Origin: Closterium sp. Naga37s-1
Taxonomy: Eukaryota > Streptophyta > Zygnematophyceae > Desmidiales > Closteriaceae
DNA length: 64,000 bases
Assembly (NCBI GenBank): GCA_947471745.1
Contig: CANJKZ010000955.1
Coordinates: 1,485,501-1,549,500, forward strand
Reading direction: 5' to 3'
Within the stretch, counting starts at the first letter, position 1. Every line of letters starts with the position of its first letter. The position numbers and the translations under genes are program-made. The notes under the pieces are model-generated. The model searched no databases and was not told the origin of the DNA. It saw only the letters and a program-made list of their open reading frames with translations. Below, piece after piece: positions 30,295 through 42,895 of the stretch.

Positions 30295-31500
30295 ATGGCT
30301 TCTCTCCGTGTCCTCACGTTCGATCATGAGGGCCGTCCGATCCTGTTCGATACATGGCTTGACGACATACAGGTGTACCTATTGAGAGACAGTAGAGACA
30401 GAGTTTCGTTGTTTGACCACACGTTTGGAGCCTCTCTCACCCCTCCCGCCACAGCTGACAGTGCGACTCGCTCACAGTGGCTTACCCGTGACGCTGCTGC
30501 TCGCTTAGCCATTCGCAACCACCTGCCGTTAGCAAAATGCGCTCACTTCGGACAGCACAAGACTGCTAAAGCACTGTACGACGCTGTAGTCGTCCGTTAC
30601 TCCTCCCCTGCCACTGCTGCTCTAGGCCGTCTCATACTGCCCTACCTGTTTCCCGAGCTGTCCGCCTTTGCCATGGTAGAGGACTTCGTTACCCACACTC
30701 GCACTAGCGACGCTCACTACTGCGTTGCCCTCCCAGCAGAGTTCCTTGACAGGAACCCCCCCCCAATGTACATCACTCTCTACTTCATAGTCACCCGCCT
30801 CCTTGACTCTCTTCGTGCAGTCAGGGACCACTTTCTCGCACTTGACCCCACAGACCTCACTGTTGACCTGCTCGAGCAGCACCTCCTTACAGCTGAGACT
30901 AGTGTAGTCGCTGTAGGTGCCGCTCGTGGCACTCCTCGCACGCCCTTCTTTGAGGGGTGTTCCCCCCCCCCCCCCTTGCCCCCTCCTACGCCTCTGCTGA
31001 TGCTGTTGACGTCCTTGGCGCTGAGGATGTCGGGGCTGCTTCTGCTCGTGGGAAGCGCCGCAACAACAAGGGAAAGGGTGGCAGGAGAAGTGGAGGTGGC
31101 AGCGGAGGTGGTAGTGGGGGGGCAGTGGAGGTGGTGTAGGTGGTGGCAGCGGTAGGAGTGGTGGCGGAAGTGGGGGCTTTGGTGGCGGCGGTGGTGGCAG
31201 CGGTGGGAGTGGCGGTAGTGGCGGCAGTGGGAGTGGTGGCAGTTGGGGTGGAGCTGTTCAGAGGGGAGGTTCTGGCGGTGGCCAGCGGCAGCAGCAGCAG
31301 CATCGGAGGGAGACCCCTTCGCCCCAGCAGCTTCGTGAGTGGTTTTCTCAGCGTGTGGCCTCTGGGGGTAGTGTTAGCTGCCCGTATGTCATTCGCATGG
31401 GTGACCATGCTGGTCAGACATGCGGAGAGCCTCACACTCAGAGTTTGGTGCGCAGAGTTTGGCGACGAGGCCGAGTTCCCCCGCTGGGCAGAGCTGCTTC
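30295..31500 (+). pseudogene. Element I gag remnant
   Basis: ATG at 30295 (MASLRVLTFDHEGRP) is the family gag start. Gag is readable through FDTWLDDIQVYLL, SQWLTRDAAARLAIRNHLP and FEGCSP. The frame is lost at a run of about 14 C (30961-30974), and the Gly/Ser-rich part (31160-31260) is in another frame. The expanded knuckle (CPYVIRMG...CGEPHT) has lost its last Cys through a small deletion near 31440. The homopolymer shift could be real slippage or a sequencing error; the later deletion is not explained that way. Confidence 0.85.
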
Positions 31501-33810
31501 GGTCTAGAGTTGCTATCTTTGATCTTGACTATAATGCTATCCTTGCTGCTATATATGCCTTGTCTGTTAGTGCTGAGGATGACTGTTACCTGTGTGTGCC
31601 GCCTGACCCAGGTATAGAGGCTACTTCTCTAGGTGCTAGTGAGTCTGCTCTCCCTGGTACTGCGTCAGCTGAGGCCTTGCACACATTTACGCTTGACTCA
31701 GGTGCTTCCCGCTGTTTCTTTCGCGACAGCACCACCCTCACTCCTCTCTCTGCACCTGTACTAGTCAGACTGGCTGACTGGGTCGAGTCTGTACACCTTG
31801 GCTGCCGAGCTTCCTCAGGTAGCTGCGTCTTCCCAGGTGTCCGCGTCAGGTCCGGTAGCACCCCCTTGCTCGTGTCGCCTCCTGTCGCACCAGACTCTCC
31901 TTTGGCACCACCACCTTGGTCACCCCTCCCTGCCACGCCTTCGTGATATGCACTCCCGCCTCCTTGTCTCTGGTCTTCCCAGGTCTCTGCCTCCCCTCCC
32001 GCCCTTGCCTGCCCCGCCCTGCCTTCCTTGTGTCGAGGGGCGGCAGCGCGCCGCTCCTCACTCCTCGTTTCCCCCGACGTTTGCTCCCCTGCAGACTCTC
32101 CACATGGACGTGTGGGGCCCAGCCCGCGTCAGTGGACCGGGCCGCAAGCACTACTTTCTGCTGGTTGTTGACAACTACACGCGGTACACCACGGTCTTCC
32201 CCTTGCGCAGCAAGGGTCAGTTCGTTGATGTCTTGATCCATTGGATCCGCACAGTCCGTCTCCAGCTCCGCGATCAGTTCCGCGAGGACCTTCCTGTCCT
32301 GCGTCTGCACTCTGCAAGAGGTGGTGAGTTCTCCTCCGACCTCTTGCGGGACTTTTGTCGTGGGGAGGGCATTCTCCATTCGTTCATGCTTCCGGACTCC
32401 CCTCAGCAAAATGGGATTGCTGAGCGCCGCGTTGGCTTAGTCATGGAGGTCGCTCGTACCTCCATGATCCATGCGGCTGCTCCCCATTTTCTGTGGCTGT
32501 TTGTTGTCCGGTACGCTGCGCATGAGCTCAACCTCTGGCCCCGTGTCTCCTTGCCGGAGACCTCGCCTACACTGCGTTGGACGGGGTAGGTTGGCGATGC
32601 GTCGGTGTTCCGGGTCTGGGGTTCTTGTGCCTTTGTTCGCGATACGTCCGCGGACAAGCTCTCTGCCCGCGCTATTCCCTACATCTTCCTTAATTTCCCC
32701 CTGACGCGCCTGGCTGGAAGTTTTACCACCCCACCTCGCGCCGTGTCCTCACCTCGTAGGACGTCACGTTTGACGAGTCGGCTCCCTTTTACCATCTCTT
32801 CCCCTACCGCATTGCCCCTCTCCCTCCCCCGCCGCTCTTCCTCGCACCAGGTGCTCCTCCAGTAGACCCCCTCCCCCCTCAGGGTCCTGCCCTCTCAGGT
32901 GTGTCCTAGGTAGACTTTGTCGAGCCTTTCAAGGTAGCTGTCGACTCTGGTGCTGCTTGGGGTGGTGCTACTAGGGGTGCTGAGTCTGGGGGTGCTGAGC
33001 CGGCGGGTGCGGAACATACTTCGTTCCCCTGCTTCAGCAGGTTCTTGGTCTCCCGTCTTCTACTGGCCTTACTCCTCCCTTACTGTGTCCACCGCCTGAC
33101 CAGTCGCAGCCGCCGTTACAGCCAGCCTCCCCACTGCCTGCTCCTTCTCCTTACACTGAGCAGACAAGAGGTCTTATAAAGCGTAGTGAGCCTGTGTCTC
33201 GTCCTGCCTCGCATGTTCGCGCTGTTCGCACTGGTCGTCGTGTTCCTCGTCGGCGTCCACCTCCTGTCCCCGGCACGCACCATATGGCACTTCGTCCTTC
33301 CTCTGTTCCACAGCGTACCCCCCTGCTGTCTCCACCTGCGTCCTCTGTTGCTGACGGTCCGGACCCTGAGTCTGACTTAGTTCGTGCTGCCAGTCCTACT
33401 GTCCCTCGTCTTCTAGCTATTGTTGTCACTGACCCTTCGTTTGAGTCTGCTACTGCATCTGCCCTAGTTGCTGAGCTTGTTAACTTTGCTGCCGCCTGTC
33501 GTCTCGACTACGCCGTTAGTCTTGTTGCTGAGTCTGAGTCTGACTGTCCTCCGTCCATCTGGGGTGAGTGTGCTCTTGGCACGGACGTCCTTGAGGACAG
33601 TCAGGAGGACTTTGAGTGTTTTGCAGCTGCTGTACCTCATCTTGTGTCCATGCTGATTGCACCTGAGGGAGACCCGGATGCACCAGACATCCCGACCCCG
33701 CGCTCTTACGCAGAGGCCATTATGGGTCCCTACTCCTCTCAGTGGCAGACAGCCATGGATGCAGAGATGGCATCCTGGAAGTCCACAGGCACCTACGTCG
33801 ACACGGTTCC
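31450..33810 (+). pseudogene. Element I protease, integrase and linker remnant
   Basis: Protease LDSGAS is present near 31695, but after the RLAD stretch (about 31775) some 230 nt found in paralogues are missing. Integrase is open at 31798-32589, with D motifs HMDVWGP and LHSARGGEF (second catalytic Asp changed to Ala) and GIAERR, ending at a TAG where relatives have AAG. Further frame changes and a TAG near 32908 follow. The Gly/Ala linker is largely deleted (joined at about 33015). The RT N-terminus (SSQWQTAMDAEMASWKSTG) is cut by element J at gttcc, 33806-33810. Confidence 0.85.
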
Positions 33811-33921
33811 TGTCAAACTTATATGCTGCACATTGTGTAGTCTGTAGTGCAACACAACTCAGTTTAGCACTTGTACTCATCCTGCTGCTAGTTCATTTCA
33901 TTCTCGTTTGTTACTTTCACA
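33811..33921 (+). repeat. 5' LTR of element J (111 bp, internally deleted)
   Basis: Lacks 19 bp (GGGTAGCC...GGGGTA) relative to its 3' partner and so has lost one arm of the internal inverted repeat. It begins TGTCAAAC and ends TTTCACA. Confidence 0.9.
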
Positions 33922-33953
33922 TGGTTTCAGAGCAGGTTACTTGGGCCCACCAC
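33922..33953 (+). promoter_or_regulatory. PBS and box of element J
   Basis: TGGTTTCAGAGC (33922-33933) and GGGCCCACCAC (33943-33953), with no stem-loop or T tract between, as in element C, whose LTR is its nearest relative. Confidence 0.75.
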
Positions 33954-33959
33954 CTGCTA

Positions 33960-35400
33960 CGCTGCGAGTACCCCCCTTAGGCCCATCACCCCTAGTCCCG
34001 CGCCCGGCCCGTCTCTCGCCCGCGCCCGGCCCGTACCTAGCCCGCGACCGGCCCGTACCTAGCCCGCGACCCGGCCCCGTACCTAGCCCGCGCCCCGTCG
34101 ACACCCGTGCCTGGCCCCGTACCTAGCCCGCGCCCCGTCGACACCCGCTCCCGGCCCGTACCTAGCCCGCGCCCGGCCCTGTCTCACGCCCGCTCTTGGC
34201 CCGTACCTAGCCCGCGACCCGGCCTCGTACCTAGCCCGCGCCCCGTCGACACCCGTGCCCGGCCCCGTACCTAGCCCGCGCCCCGTCGACACCCGTGCCC
34301 GGCCCGTACCTAGCCAGCGCCCGGCCCTGTCTCACGCCCGCGCTCGGCCCGTACCTAGCCCGCGACCCGGCCCCGTACCTAGCCCGCGCCCCGTCGACAC
34401 CCGTGCCTGGCCCCGTACCTAGCCCGCGCCCCGTCGACACCCGCGCCCGGCCCGTACCTAGCCCGCGCCCGGCCCTGTCTCACGCCCGCGCTCGGCCCGT
34501 ACCTAGCCCGCGACCCAGTCCCGTACTTAGCCCGAGCCCCGTCGACACCCGTGCCCGGCCCCGTACCTAGCCCGCGCTCGGCCCCGTTCCTAGCCCAGCG
34601 CCCGGCCCCATACCTCGCCCGCGCCTGGCCCCGTACCTAGCCCGCGCCCGGCCCCGTCCCTAGCCCGCGCCCAGCCCCTTGTTTGGCCCCTTGGCCCCGC
34701 CCCTCGGCCCCTCGCCCCCTAGCCTCGGCCCCTAGGCTCGGCCTCCTCGGCCCTCGTGTTTGGCCCCTTGGCCTTCTAGGCCCCTCGGCCCCTCGACCCT
34801 CTCGTTTGGCCCCTTGGCCCCCCTAGGCCTCTCGCCCCCCCCCCTAGGCCCCTTGGCCCCTCGGCCCTCGTGTTTGGCCCCTCGCCCCCCTAGGCCTCTC
34901 TGCCCCCTAGGCCCCTTGGCCCCTCGGCCCTCTTGTTTGGCCCCTCAGCCCACTAGGCCCCTTGGCCACCTAGGCCCTTCGGCCCCCTAGGCCCCTCGGC
35001 CCCTTGGCCCTCTTGTCACTTGGCCCCTTGGCCCCTTGGCCCCCAGGCACCTCGGCCCCCCTCTCGGCCTTGTGTTTGGCCCCTCGGCCCCGCCCCTCGG
35101 CCCCTCGGCCCCTAGCCTCGGCCCCTCGGCCTCATGTTTGGCCCCTCGGCCCCTAGTCCCCGCGGCCCCTCGGCCCCTAGGACCCTTGGCCCCTCGGCCC
35201 CTAGGCCCCGCCACCCTTTTGTTTGGCCCCTCCGCCCCTAGGCCCCGCCACCCTTTTGTTTGGCCCCTCGGCCCCTAGGTCCCTTGGCCCCTAGTCTCCT
35301 TGGCCCCTCGGCCCCTCGGTCCCGCCACCCTTGTGTTTGGCCCCTCGGCCCCTAGGCCCCTCGGCCCCTAGGCCCCTACTGCTACTGCTGCTCCTGCTGC
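33960..35400 (+). repeat. C-rich leader of element J, two unit types
   Basis: First half (to about 34690): CCCGTACCTAGCCCGCG units with embedded CGTCGACACCCG, including a duplicated block of roughly 150 nt. Second half: CCCCTCGGCCCCTAGG units like the end of C's leader. A CTG-rich tract follows at about 35377-35410. Confidence 0.82.
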
Positions 35401-35459
35401 TCCTACTGCCACCCCTCTCACAGCCCCTGCCGCCCCGCGCGCCGCCTAGATTGCCCACT

Positions 35460-35711
35460 ATGACTTCTCTTCGTCGTAGCGGTGGGAGTGGTGACGGCGG
35501 TGGTGGCAGCAGTGGGGGTGGTGGCGGCCGTCCCAGCAGTCGCTGTGGAGCTGTTCGATGGGGAGCTTCTGGTGGTGGCCAACAGCGTCAGCGCGAGTCC
35601 CTTACACCCCAGCAGCTACGTGAGTGGTGCACTAGTAGGGGTGGTGGCGGCGGCAGTAGTGGCAGTCACTCTGCAGCTGTTCAGTTGGGAGTTCCTGGCG
35701 GTGGCCTGACG
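35460..35711 (+). pseudogene. Element J gag start with most of gag deleted
   Basis: ATG at 35460 gives MTSLR and then jumps directly to the Gly/Ser-rich region; the roughly 230-residue gag core present in C, D, I and K is missing. A QRESLTPQQLREW motif follows, and a similar motif (RETLTPQQLREW) recurs after K at 42920, so a part of the linker is duplicated within J. The segment is cut by K at 35712. Confidence 0.75.
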
Positions 35712-35841
35712 TGTCAAACTTATATATGCTATAGTCTGTTTAGGCTGTAGTGGGGTAGTTCTTATAGGGTACAACACTTTTAGGTTTCCTACTTGTACCC
35801 ACCTCTTTTCTGTTTCATTCATTCCGTTCTTTATTCTAACA
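35712..35841 (+). repeat. 5' LTR of element K (130 bp)
   Basis: Runs from TGTCAAACTTATATATG to TTCTAACA, with GGGTACAA and TTGTACCC arms. Confidence 0.92.
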
Positions 35842-35900
35842 TGGTATTCTGAGCACGTTCCCTAGTGGGAACGTTTTTTTTTTCTTTTTGGGCCCACCAC
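35842..35900 (+). promoter_or_regulatory. PBS, stem-loop, T tract and box of element K
   Basis: PBS-like TGGTATTCTGAGC (35842-35854), a 7 bp perfect stem CGTTCCC (35856-35862) with GGGAACG (35867-35873) and loop TAGT, a long T tract, and GGGCCCACCAC (35890-35900). The stem differs from GGTCCT/AGGACC of B and I at several paired positions, that is, with compensation. Confidence 0.82.
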
Positions 35901-35929
35901 GAAAATTTCTCCTGCCCTGCCCGAGGCGC

Positions 35930-36600
35930 GCATCGCGCCCTGCCTTAGACGCCCGTCGCTTGCCCGTCGCCACGCGTCGCGGCCCCTTTGCCGCCCGTCG
36001 CGGCCCCTTTGCCGACTGTCGCGGCCCCTTTTGAGCCCGTCGCGGCCCCTTTTCAGCCTGTCGCGGCCCCTTTTCAGCCCATCACGACCCCTTTGCCGCC
36101 CATCGCTGGCCCCTTAGCCGCCCGTCACGGCCCCTCTGCCGCCCGTCTGCCCCTTTGCCGCCCGTCGACCGCCCGTTCCGGCCCGCCCGTCGGCCCCCTC
36201 TGCCGCCTGCCGCGGCCCTGTCCTGCAGCCGCCCCCTGTTACGGCCCTGACCTGCAGCCGCCCCCTGTCGCGGCCCTGCCCTGCAGCCGCCCCCTGTCGC
36301 GGCCCTGCCCTGCAGCCGCCCCCTGTCGCGGCCCTGACCTAAAACCGCCAGCTGCGGCCCTGCCCTGCACCCGCACCTAGTAAGCACCCGAGCCGCCCCG
36401 CCGCCTGCTGCCCTGCCGCGCCGCGCCGCCTGCTGCCGCGCCGCGCCGCCCGGAACTGAGCCGCGCCGCCCAGCCGAGCCACGCCGCCCAGCCGAGCCGC
36501 GCCGCCCCACCGAGTTGCGCCACCCAGCCGAGCCGCGCCGCCTTTGCCGAGCCGCGCTGCCCTTCTCCGTGCACTGCGCCTGCTGCCACTGCTGCTTCTG
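35930..36600 (+). repeat. C-rich leader of element K
   Basis: CGTCGCGGCCCCTTTGCCGCC units (about 35965-36180), CAGCCGCCCCCTGTCGCGGCCCTG units (about 36225-36350), then GAGCCGCGCCGCC units. It is related to D's leader in motif (GTCGCGGCCCCTT), but the units and lengths differ. Confidence 0.8.
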
Positions 36601-36641
36601 CTGCCTCTGCTGCTCCTGCTGCTACTGCTGCTACTGCTACT

Positions 36642-39600
36642 ATGGCTAGCCCCACTGTTCTCACCTTTGATGCTAAGGGGCGTGCAGTTGAGTTTGACAT
36701 GTGGGTTGACGACCTACAGCTCTTTCTTCAATGTGACTCTAGGGATGGGGTATCCCTTTTTGATCACACGTCCGGTGTCTCCACTGCTCCTGCTGCCACT
36801 GCTGACAGTGCTGTTTGCTCGCAGTGGACCACTCGTGACGCTGTTGCTCGCCTTGCTGTTCGTAGTCACCTGCCGCCTGCTGAGCGCGCGCATTTTGGCC
36901 AGTACAAGACTGCCCAGTCTTTGTACGACGCTGTAGTTGCGCGCTACTCCTCCCCTGCCACTGCTGCCCTCAGCCTCCTCATGTTGCCGTACCTTTTCCC
37001 TGACCTTGCCGCCTTTGCCACAGTCGCTGACCTAGTTGCTCACCTCTGCACTAGTGACGCCCGCTACCGCACTGCCCTTCCCACTGAGTTCTGTGCCAAG
37101 AACCCCCCCCCCCATGTACATCACCCTTTACTACCTAGTCACCCGCCTCCCTGACTCCCTTGCTTCAGTCAGGGACCACTTTCTCTCCCTTTGCTCCACC
37201 GAGCTCACTGTCGACCTTCTAGAGGAGCGCCTCGCTGCAGCTGAGAAGAGTATCTTAGCTGTAGGTGCTTCTCGCAGCGACTGTCGCACCCCTTTCTTTG
37301 AGGGGTGTTCCCCTGTCCCCCTTCTCCCCTCTGTTGCTTCTGCTGCTGCTGTCGACCTCGTTGGCACTGAGGAGGTCGGAGCTGCGTCTGCCCCTAGTGG
37401 GAGGCGCCGCAACAGCAAGGGCAAGGGGAGCAAGGGTGGTGGAGGGGACGGCGGGGGCGGCGGCGGAGGCGGTGGCGGAGGCGGAGGGGATGGCGGTGGA
37501 GGTGGGGGTGGTGCCGGGAGTGGGGGCTTCGGTGGCGGCAGTGGAGGTGGTGGCAGCAACGGCGGAGGTGGTGGAGGCAGCGGCAGCGGTGGTGGAGGCA
37601 GCGGTAGCGGTGGTGGAGGTGGCGGTGGCGGTGGTGCTGGTCGAGGTGCAGCCGCGCAGTGTGGAGGCTTTGGTGGTAGCAGCCCCGTTCCCGTGAGACC
37701 CCGTCGGCACTGCAGCTTCGTGAGTGGTATGCTGGGCGTGGGAGGTCTTTGGGTGCTAGTCCCTGCACTTACGTTCTTCGCACCAGCAGCCGTCGTGGGG
37801 AGACGTGTGGACTGCCACACACTGCGCAGCGCTGCTTCGGTCGCCTGACTGACACCTGGCGCGCCCAGTTTCCTGACGCTGTTGAGCTCCCTCGCTGGGG
37901 TGATCTGCATAGGCAGAATGTGGCTATCTTTGATCTTGATTTCGATGCTATCCTTGCTGCCATGTATGCATTGACTGATAGTGCTGAGGGTGACTGTTAC
38001 CTGAGTGTCCCGCCCGACCCGGGCATTGAGGCTGCTGCTCTAGGTGCTAGTGCGTCTGCTGCTCCAGGTGCTGGTGAGTCTGCTGCTCTAGGTGCTGGTG
38101 AGTCTGCTCTCTCTGGTACTGCACCTACTGGGGCCTTGCACACTTTCACACTTGACTCTGGTGCTTCGCGCTCTTTCTTTCGCGACAGCACCACACTCAC
38201 GCCACTCAGTCGGCCTGTCGCAGTCTCCCTGGCTGACCCCTCTGGGGGTCCAGTCCTTGCGCACTCTTCAACGGTTCTACCGTGTCCTGCGGCCCCGTCG
38301 GGCTTGCTGTCGGGACTCCACCTCCCCTCGTTCTCTACGAACCTGGTGAGTGGAGCTGACCTCCAGGACGCGTGGGTTGACCAGTTTGCCCCTTGAGGTC
38401 AGTGTGTGACCCACTGCACTTGCTCTCGGACGGGCCGCCACCTGGCCACGTTCACCCGTCGGCCTGGGTCGAGTCAGTACACACTGACTACTGCGTCTCC
38501 TCCGGTCTCTGCGTCTGGTCAAGTAGCCACGTCTAGTCAGGTGTTTGCCGCCGCGTCCAGGTCTAGTCCTGCGTCTGCCCCCTGCTCGTGTCGTCCTCTG
38601 TCGCACGAGACTCTCTTTTGGCACCACCGCCTTGGTCACCCCTCCCTGCCTCGTCTTCGAGGTATGGCCTCCCGTACCCTTGTCTCGGGTCTCCCCCGGA
38701 GCCTCCCTCCCCTTCCTCCGGGGCCTGCCCCTACCTGTGTTCCCTGTGTCGAAGGCAGGAAGCGCGCCGCCCCTCACTCCTCCACGTTTCCTCCGACAGA
38801 GGCTCCCCTGCAGACTCTTCACATGGACGTGTGGGGCCCAGCCCGCGTCCGTGGACAGGGTCACGAGCGTTACTTCCTGCTGGTTGTTGACGACTACTCG
38901 CGTTACACCTCAGTCTTCCCCTTGCGCAGCAAGGGTGACGTTACTGAGGTGTTGATCGACTGGATCCGCGGTGCTCGTCGCCAGCTCAGCGAGAGTTTCG
39001 GCTCGGACCTTCCTGTTCTGCGTCTGCACTCCGACAGAGGTGGTGAGTTTTCCTCCGACCTTCTGAGGGCCTTCTGTCGTGCGGAGGGCATCCGCCAGAC
39101 GTTCACGCTTCCGGCCTCCCCACAGCAAAATGGGATTGCCGAGCGCCGCATTGGCATGATCATGGACGTCGCTCGTACGTCCATGATCCATGCGGCTGCT
39201 CCCCATTTTCTGTGGCCGTTCGCGGTTCAGTACGCTGCGCATCAGATCAACCTTCAGCCTCGTGTCTCCTTGCCGGAGACCACACCTACTCTTCGGTGGA
39301 CGGGGAAGGTTGGCGATGCATCTGTGTTCCGTGTCTGGGGATCTCGAGCTTTTGTCCGCGATACTTCAGCGGACAAGCTGTCCTCCCGTGCCGTTCCCTG
39401 CGTCTTCCTTGGCTTCCCCCCTGACGCACCCGGGTGGCAGTTCTACCACCCCACCTCTCGTCGTGTTCTGTCCTCTCAGGACGTCACGTTTGACGAGTCG
39501 GTGTCTTACTACCGTCTCTTTCCCTACCGCTCTGCCTCTCTTCCCCCCCCGCCGCTCTTCCTAGCACCAGGTACTCCTCCGGTAGACCCCCTCCCCCCTC

Positions 39601-42533
39601 AGGGTCGTGCCCCCTCAGGTGTGTCTCAGGTAGACCCTGCTGAGTCGGTCGAGGTAGCTGTCGACTCAGGTGCTGCTAGGGGTGCTGAGCCTGTGGGTAC
39701 GGGGACTGGGGTGCGGAGCCTAGGGGTGCTGAGCCTGAGGGTGCGGAGCCTAAGGGTGCTGAGCCTGAGGGTGCAGAGCCTGGGGGTGCTGAGCCTGAGT
39801 GTGTGGAGCCTGGGGGTGCTGAGACTGAGCGTGTGGAGCCTGGGGGTGCTGAGTTTGGGGGTGCTGAGCCTGCGTGTGCTGCGTCGAGAGGCTCTGCTGG
39901 GTGTGCTGCTGGAGCTGCTGCTGGAGGTACTGCTGGTGCTGGAGCTGCTGGAGTTGCTGCTGGTGCTGGAGCTGCTGGAGGTACTGCTGGTGCTGGATCT
40001 ACTGGAGGTGCTGCTGGTGCCGGAGCTCCTGGAGGTGCTGCTGGTACTGGAGCTACTGTAGGTGCTGCTGGTGCTGGAGCTGCTGGAGGTGCTGCTGGTG
40101 CTGGAGCTACTCGAGGTGCTCGTACTGGAGGTACTGGAGCTGCTGGGACTGGTGGTGCTGCAGGCGTTGGAGCTGCAGGTACTGGAGCTGGTGGTGCTGC
40201 GGGAGTTGTTACTGGAAACCCTGGAGCTGAGGGTACTGGTGCTGTCTCTGCTATTTCTGGAGGCGCTGCGCGGCCGCGGCCGTACTCCGTTCCGCTCCTT
40301 CAGCAGGTTCTTGGTCTACCGCCTTCTCCTGGTCCTACTCCTCCTCTACTGCGTCCACCGCCTGTCCAGTCACAGTCGCAGTTACTGCCGTCCTCTCCAC
40401 TGCCTGGTCCTTCTCCTTACTCTGGACCGACTAGAGGTCTTACGGAGCATCGAGAGCCTGAGTCGCGTCCTGCGTCGCCTGAGTCTCCTTCTGTGTCGCC
40501 TGTCCACACTGTTCGCGCTGGTCGTCGTGTTACGCGTCCGCGTCCTCTTCCTGTCCCTGGCACTCACTCTATGACACTGCGTCCTTCCACTGCTCCACAG
40601 CGTGTCCCTCTGCCCTCTCCTCCTGCGTCCTCTCTTCCTGACGGTCCGACCCGGAGTCTGACTCCCTTCGTGCTGCTAGTCCTACTGTCACGCGCTTTCT
40701 GGCCACTGCTGTCACTGACCCTCTGTTTGAGTCCTCTGCTGCGCCTGCTCTAGTTGCTGAGCTTGTTGACTTTGCTGCAGCCTGTCGCCTAGACTACGCC
40801 ACTAGTCTTGTTGCTGAGTCTGCGTCTGCGTCTGTCTGTCCTCCGTCCGTCGGGGGTGAGTGTGCTCTTGGCACGGACGTTCTTGAGGACAGACAGGAGG
40901 AGATTGAGTGCTTTGCCGCTACTGTACCTCATCTCGTGTCCATGATGCTTGCCCCTGAGGGAGACCCAGATGCACCAGACATCCCGACCCCGCGCTCTTA
41001 CGCAGAGGCGATAGAGGGTCCCTACTCCTCTCAGTGGCAGGCAACCATGGACGCCGAGATGGCTTCCTGGAAGTCCACAGGCACCTACGTCGACGCAGTT
41101 CCCCCACCTGGGGTGAACATCGTCAGTGGCATGTGGATCTTCAGGGTGAAGCGGCCGCCGGGTTCTCCGCCTGCCTTCAAGGCGCGTTACGTTGCACGTG
41201 GCTTCAGTCAGCGACAGGGAGTTGACTTCTTCCAGACCTTCTCCCCTACCCCGAAGATGACCACTCTTCGAGTACTGCTGCACGTAGCTGCTCAGCGTGA
41301 CTACGAGCTCCACTCGCTTGACTTCAGCACAGCCTTCCTACAGGGCAGCCTGCACGAGGAGATCTGGCTGCGCCGCCCACCTGGCTTCACTGGGTTGTTT
41401 CCTGCTGGTACCAAGTGGAGCCTCCGGCGGCCAGTCTACGGTCTCCGCCAGGCACCCCGTGAGTGGCACGACACACTGAGGACGACTCTTGCTACTCTTG
41501 GTTTTGCTCCTTCCACTGCTGACCCTTCTCTGTTTCTACGCACTGACACCACTCTGCTGCCGTTCTACATTCTCGTGTACGTAGACGACCTTGTCTTTGC
41601 TACTGCTGACACTGAGGAACTCGCCCACATGAAGTCCGAGCTGCAGAAGAGACACACGTGCACCGACCTGGGGGAGCTGACAAGCTATCTTGGCTTGCGG
41701 AACACCCGGGAGAGAGCACAGCGCACCATTACCTTGACTCAGTCACACATGGTGCAGCAGGTCCTTCAGCGCTTCGGCTTCACGTACTCCTCGCCACAGT
41801 CCACTCGTCTGCCTACCGGTCACTCGCTCTCAGCTCCACCTTTGGACGAGTCCGTAGAGCCGAGTGGCCCGTATCCAGAGCTTGTGGGCTGCCTCATGTA
41901 CCTGATGACTTGCACACGACCTGGCCTCGCATACCCTCTCAGCCTTCTGGCTCGTTACGTGGCTCCCGGCAGGCACCAAAAGGTGCACTGGGATGCTGCG
42001 AAGAGGGTGTTGCGCTACTTGTGCAGTACATCGGGCATGGGGCTCGTGCTTGGAGGACGGGCTCGAGTTGTCCTCACTGGTCACGCTGACGCCTCTTGGG
42101 TTGACGACTTGGCTACGCAGCGGTCGTCACAGGGTTACACCTTCATTCTTGGCTCCGGTTCTGTCTCTTGGCGGTCTACCCGCTCCTCTTCTGTTCTCAG
42201 CTCCAGTTGTGAGGCTGAGATCTACGCTGGCTCACCTACCTGCTGACCGACTTGGGAGAGGCGCCTCGTTCTCCTCCAGTTCTGTACGTCGACAACAAGG
42301 CCATGTTGGCCATGTGTCAGGAGCACAGACTGGAGCACAGAACAAAGCACATTGCTCTGCGCTACTTCCTTGCTCGAGAGTTGCAGCAGCGTGGCCAGTT
42401 TCGTCTTGCTTACGTGGCCTCACAGGCCAACACTGCTGATGTTTTCACCAAGGCACTTCAGCCTTGTGATCATCAGCGTTTCTGTACTGTTCTAGGCCTT
42501 GTACCTACTGTGCCTCACTTGCTTGCTTCTTGA
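36642..42533 (+). pseudogene. Element K gag-pol, multiply frameshifted
   Basis: ATG at 36642 (MASPTVLTFD). Gag shifts at a C11 run (37103-37113; D has C10), continues to the Gly-rich region, and shifts again near 37680. The expanded knuckle (CTYVLRTS...CGLPHTAQRC), protease LDSGAS and the region after it read to a TGA at 38394-38396 (GGA in D). Integrase (HHRLGH; HMDVWGP; LHSDRGGEF; GIAERR) is intact at 38406-39700. One-base losses near 39710 and 40645 shift the linker. RT has VYVDDLVF near 41580. RNase H loses 28 bp between two CGCTGG copies at 42230, and its end is in frame 42252-42533. No single frame could make the polyprotein. Confidence 0.9.
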
Positions 42534-42762
42534 CTCTGCTTGTACTGTAGTCTATATACATATACCTGCATGTTTACACTTGCTAGGTTGTGTTCACTGT
42601 ATTGTTTGCTTTCCTTTATATAACTCTGCATGTGAATTGGCCTTGTGGCCATTTGCTTGTGCTCAGACTGCGTGGTGACTTTGTGATCCACCGTGAGCTT
42701 GCTTTGCCTTTCTTGACTGGTCTTGTGACCTCTTGTTCTCCCCCACTTTGCCTATGGGGGTG
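42534..42762 (+). other. Element K 3' untranslated block and polypurine tract
   Basis: Near-identical to D's block. It ends TATGGGGGTG against the 3' LTR. Confidence 0.75.
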
Positions 42763-42890
42763 TGTCAAACTTATATGCTATAGTCTGTTTAGGCTGTAGT
42801 GGGGTAGTTCTTATAGGGTACAACACTTTTAGGTTTCCTACTTGTACCCACCTCTTTTCTGTTTCATTCATTCCGTTCCTTATTCTAACA
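42763..42890 (+). repeat. 3' LTR of element K (128 bp)
   Basis: One TA unit shorter than the 5' LTR (TTATATG versus TTATATATG) and one further change (TTCTTTA/TTCCTTA). Confidence 0.92.
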
Positions 42891-42895
42891 CGACG

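Larger units (their letters stand above)
35712..42890 (+). mobile_element. Element K: innermost copia element of the nest (7.18 kb)
   Basis: LTR pair of 130 and 128 bp differing by one substitution and one 2 bp (TA) indel. TSD tgacg (35707-35711) versus cgacg (42891-42895), one mismatch. It is the closest relative of D in gag and pol. It has a complete layout with leader, gag-pol, 3' block and purine tract, but several frameshifts. Confidence 0.93.
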
